Below, piece by piece: positions 57,573 to 64,000 of a stretch of DNA of 64,000 bases. Numbering within the stretch: position 1 is the stretch's first letter; every line of letters starts with the position of its first letter. This stretch comes from Golubevia sp. BC0850 (Eukaryota; Basidiomycota; Exobasidiomycetes; Golubeviales; Golubeviaceae): the NCBI GenBank assembly GCA_012976225.1, contig JAAVVG010000002.1, forward strand, positions 1,178,001 to 1,242,000, given 5' to 3'. The translations under genes and the position numbers were made by a program. The notes under the pieces were generated by a model. The model saw only the letters and a list, made by a program, of their open reading frames with translations. It searched no databases and had not been told where the DNA came from.

Positions 57573-60230
57573 TTACTTTTCAAGAGTTGGAGCCGGAGCG
57601 TCAGCTGTCTTCTTTTCGTCCATCGAATTGCTGTCTCCAACGTGGCTTGGAGAATCTGAACGTTGAGATTCGAGATCTTTCTGTGGAGTGGAATCGAACG
57701 GTTTCTCTCCTCTCTCTTCTGCTAGAGCTAGCTCAGGGTCGGTGAATTCAGCTCTGATGATAGAAAGCGAAAGATAGGATTTAGGTCAACTTGAGTCCTT
57801 TCCTTCGTACCTCTCGAAGCTTCCCAGTTTCAACTCACCCTTTGTATTCTTTACCCCAAACGATGACTAGGAGAATGTAGACACAGACTACACCCAACAA
57901 AATACCAGAAACTTTGGCGTAATCTGGGATGGTTGGTCCTTTCTCGCATTCTCCGAGTAAAGTACACTTCTTGTTCTCGGTTCTGAGAGATTCTCCACCT
58001 TTAGCTTCGATTTGAGCTGATGCTGAAGAGACCATGTTTCCAAGCTAGTGATAAAGGAAGAGAGGAGGGAGTGGGTCAGTATGCTTCAAGAGTTGTTCTA
58101 CATCAAGCAGATCGGTCAAATTGTGCTCACCTGGTAAGCGACTCCTGGGAAGGTAGCACGGTAGGCTGAACGAGACAGAGAGAGATATATAGGCGGAGTT
58201 GAGTCAAAACAACAACACCACATTGAGACATCTTTCAAGATCGTGCTCGCAACTCACCGATAGGGCTGATCTCAGTGAGGTAGATTGGAATGACTCCCTG
58301 CGAAATTGCGAAAAAGAAGAAGGAGATGAGTCTCGGGTATTTTTCAGTGAAGACTGATTAAACTTGATTCAAAACTCACCCAAGCTCCTTGAACTCCGAA
58401 TTCTGTAGGAGAAGAGAGAAAGAAAGGAAGTGATGGGAGTCGTCAGAAATGAGACCTTGGGAACCAATTCCTTCTAAAGACACAAACAAACTTCCTCGGC
58501 AAAACTCACGAATGAAGAAAGCACCGGCTGCGAGCCCACTGAAAGAGTTCGGTAGAATCCAAGCTGGAATCAAAGCTCCAGTCATAACGACGAACATGAC
58601 GATTGTTAGACGTCTTCCAAGGTATTGAGAAATGTAACCAGCAAGAGTACCTCCAGCGATAGCACCGCAATTACCAATGATAGTAGCCTTAGAAGCTAGG
58701 GAAGCGGCATCAGGGGATAGAGGAAGTTTGGTCTCCTTGATCATGGTTGGGTAAAGATCTTGAGAAGAGTGAGAAAGGAAGTTGAAACCGGTCATGAGGA
58801 GGATTCCGAAGACAACTCTACCCCAATGAGTCTTTAACATTTGTCCAGTTTGTTGCCAGAAGACCTTAGCTTTGTTAGCCGCTTCTCCCTTTGCTTCTCT
58901 CTCAGCCTTGACCTTTAAGAAGGCTTCAGACTCAGGTAGAACGGCACGATAAGCAGCAGCTAGTAAAGATAAACCAGTTCCTAGATAGAAGAGAATTCTC
59001 CAGTTCTCATGACCGGATCCTTGGACCCAACCAATGTTGGCTGAAGCAGCGAAGAGATAACCGAAAGCGTAACCTTGTTGAAGGATTCCACTGAGTAAAC
59101 CTCTAGCTGGCTTTGGAGCGTTTTCTAGACAAGTGGCAGTTGCCATTCCCCACTGAGAAATGCAGTTGAAAGGAGAGGAGGAGAAAGTCAGAAGGGGAAT
59201 AAGGGCAAGAAGGGGAAGAAGAAAGACAGTACTTACGATTCCTCCCATTCCAATTCCGAAGAGAGACCTGACAGCTAAGAACTGGGCGTAGGAGTTGATG
59301 GATCCACTTCCCAAGGACAAGACAGCAATGATGATCAAGTTGACGACTAGAGGCCATTTGCGTCCATAACGATCAGAGATGATTCTGGAAGAGGGAGAAA
59401 TGCTGTCAGTCAGCTTGTCTTACGACAACCTTTGATTCGTATTTGGGGAACTCACCCAAAAACAACAGCCCCGAGGGATCTAAACAAGAGAGTAAGAGTG
59501 ATGGCTGAAAGGGGGATGAAAACGGAGGTGAAAAAGTAGAGGTTTTGATTAGAACTTGATGCCGAGACGATAAGAGCCACTGTCCAATCATTTCCAAAAA
59601 GATCCACCCTCTCGTGATTGACCTGTTTGATCAATTGAGCACTTGAAAACACCATGGCGATCAGAGCAGAGCGCAGGCCGACAAACTCACCAGTTGTGAT
59701 GTCACTAATTGGCCTGTTAGTTCCATCATGGGCATTGATCGTCGCCAAAACACCAGTGGTGGATAGAGAGAGGGAGAAGAAATCCCAGGCATCCATGGTC
59801 CAGGCGAACCATCCAGAGAAGTACTGTTGAGAGATGTAGGAGAAGATGTGAGCGGGGAAGGAGGAAAGGGGTAGATGGGGAAGTGGTGGAAGGTTGGATT
59901 GGAGAAACTCACCAAAGCTCCTTGCATTGGAGTCATCATGGCCAATACTGTTGATTGTAAGATTGCAAAATAAACTTGTTAGAACTGCAAGCATCGTCAT
60001 TTCAAGAGGTTCTCCCTCATTGTCCTATGTACCCCCAAAATACTTCATTCTATCCTGCCGCCGGTCCGTTTCAAACACACCTCTCTCCACCTCAGATCCT
60101 TTCTCTCTTCCCTTCTGCAACTTCTTTCAGCTCACTCACGTTTGATAGGGTTAAGAGAAGCACCATCTCTCTCTGCTAGCCTTTCCTCTTTTGTTGGAAG
60201 CCTGAAGAGACCATTTGTGAAATCCTTCAT
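57573..60230 (-). CDS. JEN1: JEN1-type carboxylic acid/H+ symporter
   Basis: Eleven exons on the minus strand (60140-60230, 59913-59947, 59691-59823, 59456-59504, 59237-59384, 58510-59152, 58380-58402, 58258-58297, 58131-58165, 57839-58044, 57573-57753) give 527 aa. Jen1 is the plasma-membrane lactate/pyruvate (or dicarboxylate) proton symporter, repressed by glucose in yeast. Motifs: GWFAWTMDAWDFFSLSLSTT, LFRSLGAVVFG then SDRYGRKWPLVVNLII, and the transporter signature NFLSHSSQDLYPTM (from N276), matching the JEN pattern NxxS/THxS/QDxxxT. PIYLTEISPIAYRATFPG and LGNMVSSASAQIEAKGG follow. Twelve helices fit, with a charged C-terminal tail. Exon 7 is only 23 nt; five exons are under 50 nt. Confidence 0.93.
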
Positions 60231-60912
60231 GTTGGAGCGAGGTGTGGGTGCTTGAAGATGAAGGGGAAAGGAGGTGGGAGAAGAGGAGAAGAAAGACAGG
60301 AGGGAATGGAGTGGTTGGAGGAAAAGAGGAGAAAGGGAAAGAGGACAAAAATGGTTCCCTTTTTGTAGCGAACCCTCAATCCAACAGCGTTAGCCTTGTT
60401 TTGAGGCCTTTCCTCTCGCGTTGGCCACTTTAACACCGCGGCTTCGAGCGGCGGTACGTGCCTGAAAATCCTCCAGATTTCTCTCTCCATTTCTCCTTCT
60501 CTCCTTTCTCGACACCTCGTGGAATTCTAAAATCTCGAGCCAAGAACCTGCATGTTAAGATAACACGCGGTCCTATGACTATGTTGCTTGGAATCTCTTC
60601 CCATCTTTTCTCTCTTCTCTCTTCTCTTCTCTTTTCTTCTCTCTCTCCATCTATTCCCCCTCGTCCAAGCATCGGTCTCGATCAAGTCGGAAACCCGAAT
60701 GACCTTTCCGAACTCCTTCTCACCCCGCTCTGCCCAACAGGTAAGGATCGGGAACCCATGTCGATTCGGAAGAAAGTTGAAATTCAGTTTCGAAAAAAAG
60801 TTGGTCATCGTGTGAGCGCGTAAGCTCCTCCGCTTCGATACATAGCTTCAATTCAACATTTCGAAATTCAATTTCTCCATCTCCTGAGTGCATGTCTAAT
60901 GGACCAAGACTT
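60231..60912. promoter_or_regulatory. JEN1 promoter and BNA3 3' flank
   Basis: This 682-bp gap lies upstream of JEN1. A strong pyrimidine tract (about 60606-60650, CTCTTCTCTTCTCTT type) is on the plus strand, purine-rich as seen by JEN1. Some C-rich stretches (such as ACCCCGC near 60725) could be Mig1/CreA-like sites, but I cannot assign any. No gene is supported. Confidence 0.35.
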
Positions 60913-62991
60913 TCATTCGAGGTATGGGAGAAGCTTTGAGTGAGGGGGAAAAGATCGAAGAGAGATCTTTATCAGCAAAATCTCTCTCTACTTCTGTCGA
61001 CAAGCATTCTCTACCTCAAGAGGCCCCACTTCGACGTTGCAAAATTCAATTCATGCTGTGGTAACCTCCAAGTAACGTTAACTCACCTTCTTCAGTCTCT
61101 CTCCGGCCTCAGTGATCTCTTCTTTGGTCTTACAGAAACTAAACCTAATGAATTTCTCTCCAATCTTTGCATTTTCATCCGAGTAGAAAGCAGTACTCGG
61201 TATACCAACTACTCCAGCTTCAATCGCGATGAACCAAGCTGCTTTGAAGTCTCGAGGTTTCTTTTGAATCGCTTCAGGAAATTCGAAATCTTCTGGAATC
61301 TTGAGTTTGGAGATGTCGGCTAAGATGAAGTAAGCTCCATGAGGGAAAGTATGAGGAATCTTCAGAGAGATCAAGACGTTGGAAAGTAATGATCGAAGAC
61401 TGGTGTAGTTTGATAGCTGTTTTTGGAAGAAATTGTTTGAAGAACACTGTTCTAGAGCTGAGGCTACCGCTTCAGCTGCTGGAGAGTTGGTAGAGAAAAC
61501 GATTCTAGTATGAGCTGCTAAGACTGGCCGAATTAGATGAGGAGGTCCCATTGCGTAGCCGATTCTCCAGCCGGTACAAGCGAAGGACTGCGAGAGGATT
61601 GAGGGGAAGGGGTTGGGTCAGATCTGGAAGGTGAGACCTTTTAACTCTCGTACTACCAACCTTTCCAGCAGATCCAATAGTGATAGTTCTGTCGTACATC
61701 CCTGTTCGATTTGAAAGGAGAGAAGAGTTGTCATGAGTTTGATTCTTAAAGCTGAGATGCGTCGCGAGGAACAGAGAAGCTCACCTTCGAAAGATGCAAT
61801 TCTCAAATGCTTCTTGCCATCGAAAACCAGACAGTCGTAGACCTCGTCCGATATCACCAGTAGATCATTCTTGATGCAGATTGAAGAAAGCCTTTGAAGC
61901 TCTTCCTCTTCGAAGACTTTACCGATCGGATTGCTGTGAGGTGAAGACGAAACGGATCAGTTTCGAGTCTTGCGAGTTATGATCTGATCTGATCTGATCT
62001 GTTTACTTACTGAGGGGTGTTCAAAAAGATTGCTTTAATCTTTCCATCACTTTCTTCCAGCTTTCTCTCAATCAATTCCCAATCCAATTTCCATTCGCTA
62101 GCCTCGATTGGCTTTGTTGGATCTTCGTTTGAGGTAGGAGGAACGAAAGGGACGTAAACTGGGACTCCCCCCATAAAAGTAATTTCAGCTTCATACTGAT
62201 CGAAGAAAGGTTCAAAGACCATGACATGGTCACTTCGAGAGCGAGGGGAGAAGCAGGAGATTCTGTCAGTGAAGCACTCGATCCCTTCATAGAATCGAAT
62301 TGAATGGGAATTTTGTCCCGAGAGACGAAACTTAGTACTTACCCTGGATTCAACAACGCTGTCATAGAAGCGTAGATGGCTCCATTTGCGCCACTGCAGA
62401 CTTGCACTTCCGTTTCCGGATCCAATTTCCTTCCCTCGTTCTTTCGGACAGAAGGCAAATGAGTTCCTTCAAGGATTCCAGTCAGATCTTCCTCTCCTTC
62501 AGGTTTCCTGAAACCTTCAGAATAATAGTCAGAGATAGCCTTCCTCAGACGAGGTCTGCCTTTTGGGTGAGCGTATTGATTCATGATTGGAACGTCAAGC
62601 TGCTCGTGAAATGCTTCTAGGGCAAAGGTAGCCGGAGACCACGGCATGAAACCTTGACCCAGTGACAGCGCGTTTGGTAGAAGAATAGGATTGAAAAGCG
62701 ACCATACATCGGCTCCTTTGTTCAGCTCTGTATGAGAAGGATGAGGGGTCAGATGGAAGCTGCCGAACAGCAGCTGAACGAGACTCGAGAGTGTGAAGGA
62801 TGTGACTCACCAGCATGGATCCTATCAGCATGAGGTTGCTTCAAGAGACGAGTGACTTTTGAAGAAGTTTCGCCCATTGTTGAGTAGGATGCGGTCGAAG
62901 GAAGAGAAAGTGAGGAACGAAGGATTTGGCGCTGAAGTGGAAGTGAAGAAGAAGAAGAAGACGAAAAGATTGAGAGAACCTTCGATAGCAT
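60913..62991 (-). CDS. BNA3: Kynurenine aminotransferase (BNA3/KAT, PLP class I)
   Basis: Seven exons on the minus strand (62811-62991, 62343-62727, 62011-62232, 61785-61933, 61661-61701, 61087-61587, 60913-60933) give 499 aa. The enzyme transaminates kynurenine to kynurenic acid and may accept other amino acids. Motifs: LGQGFMPWSPATFA, NQYAHPKGRPRLRKAIS, VQVCSGANGAIYASM, FLNTPHNPIGKVF across an intron, ISDEVYDCLVFDG, and TIGSAGKSFACTGWRIGY, where K326 should bind PLP. The start MLSKVLSIFSSSSSSSLPLQ looks like a mitochondrial presequence; Met at 62877 (MGETSSK) would give a cytosolic form, and an ATG at 63105 a longer one. The 21-nt last exon codes for LLPYLE; unspliced, the frame would end VS. 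Confidence 0.92.
61981..62001. repeat. Pentanucleotide microsatellite (GATCT)n
   Basis: Four tandem GATCT units plus one base lie in intron 3 of the BNA3 gene, next to its splice donor. It is a simple-sequence repeat and a likely length polymorphism. Confidence 0.9.
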
Positions 62992-63189
62992 GCAAACCGC
63001 AAAGTGATCGATTGGAAAGAAAGGCGGAAAATGAGCTTTGGTTCTGAGATGTTGTGATCTGAAGGAGAGACGTCGAACAACCGATGCGAAAGGATTGCGA
63101 GTCATTCAATATTCACTTCGTTCGTTCGTCGTTCACCTCCTTGGCATTCTAACCCATCTTCATGAAGTGAGCAGTTCTATTCAATTCCA

Positions 63190-63496
63190 ATGGCTTCTGT
63201 AGTCTTCTTCAACAATGCAATTTGGCGAGGCAAAGCCAAAGCCAAAGCTAGCGGGTCACGCCAGACTTCTCCTCTGGGATTAGATCTTTCAGAATCGAGT
63301 CTCAAAGTGTCAGACTTCTACACAAAGTCGATTGAATCTTGTTTAGCTTTAAAAGGGTTAGTAAAAGGTGGAGGTAGAAGGATTGGACGTAAGTCACGAG
63401 TGAAGAGCTGCTGGTTCTTCATCTACCTTTCACCTCTATCTTGGTCAAAATCATTTGATCTTCTCAGTCAATTCAGGTAATCACGATGGATATTGA
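63190..63496 (+). CDS. Small uncharacterised protein (tentative)
   Basis: Two exons (63190-63388, 63477-63496) give 72 aa: start MASVVFFNNAIWRGKAKAKA, a middle with SLKVSDFYTKSIESCLALKG and a basic GGGRRIGRNHDGY end. The intron has a GTAAGT donor and a CAG acceptor after a pyrimidine-rich stretch, and the phases agree. It is divergent from BNA3, with 198 bp between starts. I recognise no family, so it could be a chance frame. Confidence 0.4.
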
Positions 63497-63760
63497 CCGA
63501 TTAAAATTACCTCAGTCATCGGATGCAGATAGGTTTCTCCACAGAGCGTTCACCGAGTCACACCCCGGACAATTCTTCTCACTCTTTCGCGAATGTTTTT
63601 CCAGCACTTGAAACAAAAAAACGAAAGATATCCAAAAAGGAGGAGCAGAGTTGAGAGACAAAAAGAGACACAAAATCTAAGATGAGGGTGTAAATCAAGG
63701 ATGAAATGGAGAGCTGGTGACTGAAGAGATATCTGCGGAACTCCTGAAAGAGAGACTTGT

Positions 63761-64000
63761 TCAAATTTGGTTTTCTGAAGTAGAATAGCCTCCGTTGGCT
63801 TCGCTAGGAGTAATAGCTTTAGCGTTGCTATCGGTAGCGGTCTTGCTATTACTCTGAGTGGCGAACGTCAACCTTTGATTCGGCTTGCTGGCCGGAGAAA
63901 CGCACGAAGACGAGTTGGTACTTGGGACGAAGGCATAGTATGAGGACTTGCTGACGTCTTGAGGGATCCAACCTTGGGCCCTTGCGTCTTTGTAGCTCCA
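63761..64000 (-). CDS. C-terminus of an unidentified protein, partial
   Basis: On the minus strand the frame is open from the window edge (WSYKDARAQGWIPQDVSKSS) to a TGA at 63761-63763, 79 codons. After an aromatic-rich first part the tail is Ser/Thr/Asn-rich (SNSKTATDSNAKAITPSEAN) and ends TSENQI. It looks like the hydrophilic end of a larger protein whose main part is outside the window. No family can be named. Confidence 0.55.
   Translation of the reverse strand, partial: WSYKDARAQGWIPQDVSKSSYYAFVPSTNSSSCVSPASKPNQRLTFATQSNSKTATDSNAKAITPSEANGGYSTSENQI

Noticed and set aside
60606-60650. Long pyrimidine tract upstream of JEN1 as a possible special regulatory element
   Set aside because: Similar CT-rich runs occur in many leaders and introns of this window, so it is not distinctive.

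Overview
The window is nuclear DNA from an intron-rich fungus, most likely a basidiomycete; I place it no further than a guess at Pucciniomycotina or a related lineage. Reasons: genes carry many short introns (mostly 50-120 nt) with GTGAGT/GTAAGT donors and pyrimidine-rich tracts before CAG/AAG/TAG acceptors; genes are packed on both strands with short divergent or convergent gaps; and the content is typically fungal (divergent H3/H4 pair, DUF6534-like membrane protein, JEN1-type carboxylate transporter, secreted RNase T1 and GH25 muramidase). Gene models were built by hand from splice phase. For every complete model given as certain, the exon lengths sum to a multiple of three, and the assembled proteins carry the family motifs.

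Layout. 0-5 kb: C-terminus of a DBP2-like RNA helicase, an unresolved small locus, and the 13-exon NatC subunit MAK10/NAA35. 5-7 kb: divergent histone H4 and H3 genes with a symmetric promoter. 7.5-11 kb: divergent LCL3 nuclease and RFT1. 11-15 kb: TSC1 (hamartin), two exons. 16.5-25 kb: a large RING E3 ligase and a double-GAF protein, separated by a perfect 857-bp tandem duplication that copies the 3' end of the first and the promoter and 5' end of the second. 25-31 kb: a PAF-acetylhydrolase-like lipase, a metal-dependent amidohydrolase and a RING-CH membrane E3. 31.6-37 kb: secreted GH25 muramidase, SRP receptor beta subunit, secreted RNase T1. 37.4-44.3 kb: a 12-exon DUF6534-like membrane protein and a CNT nucleoside transporter. 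45-53.3 kb: BAR-domain protein, COX6, an MCT-type MFS transporter with a 43-bp perfect inverted repeat upstream, and MPO1 (DUF962). 53.3-57.5 kb: a gene-poor stretch with an intron-bearing tRNA-Arg(UCU), one unresolved minus-strand locus and a fossil Ty3/gypsy gag fragment. 57.5-64 kb: JEN1, BNA3/kynurenine aminotransferase, a tentative 72-aa protein and the C-terminus of a gene leaving the window.

How the genes relate. Most are unlinked housekeeping functions: N-terminal acetylation, chromatin, N-glycan precursor assembly, ER targeting, respiration, TORC1 restraint. A loose theme is membrane and nutrient handling: JEN1, CNT, the MCT-like carrier, two secreted hydrolases and two ubiquitin ligases. 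No operon-like or defence-type system is visible. The most unusual items are structural: the identical tandem duplication, the perfect hairpin, the mirrored histone promoter, and unusually long introns that may host snoRNAs.
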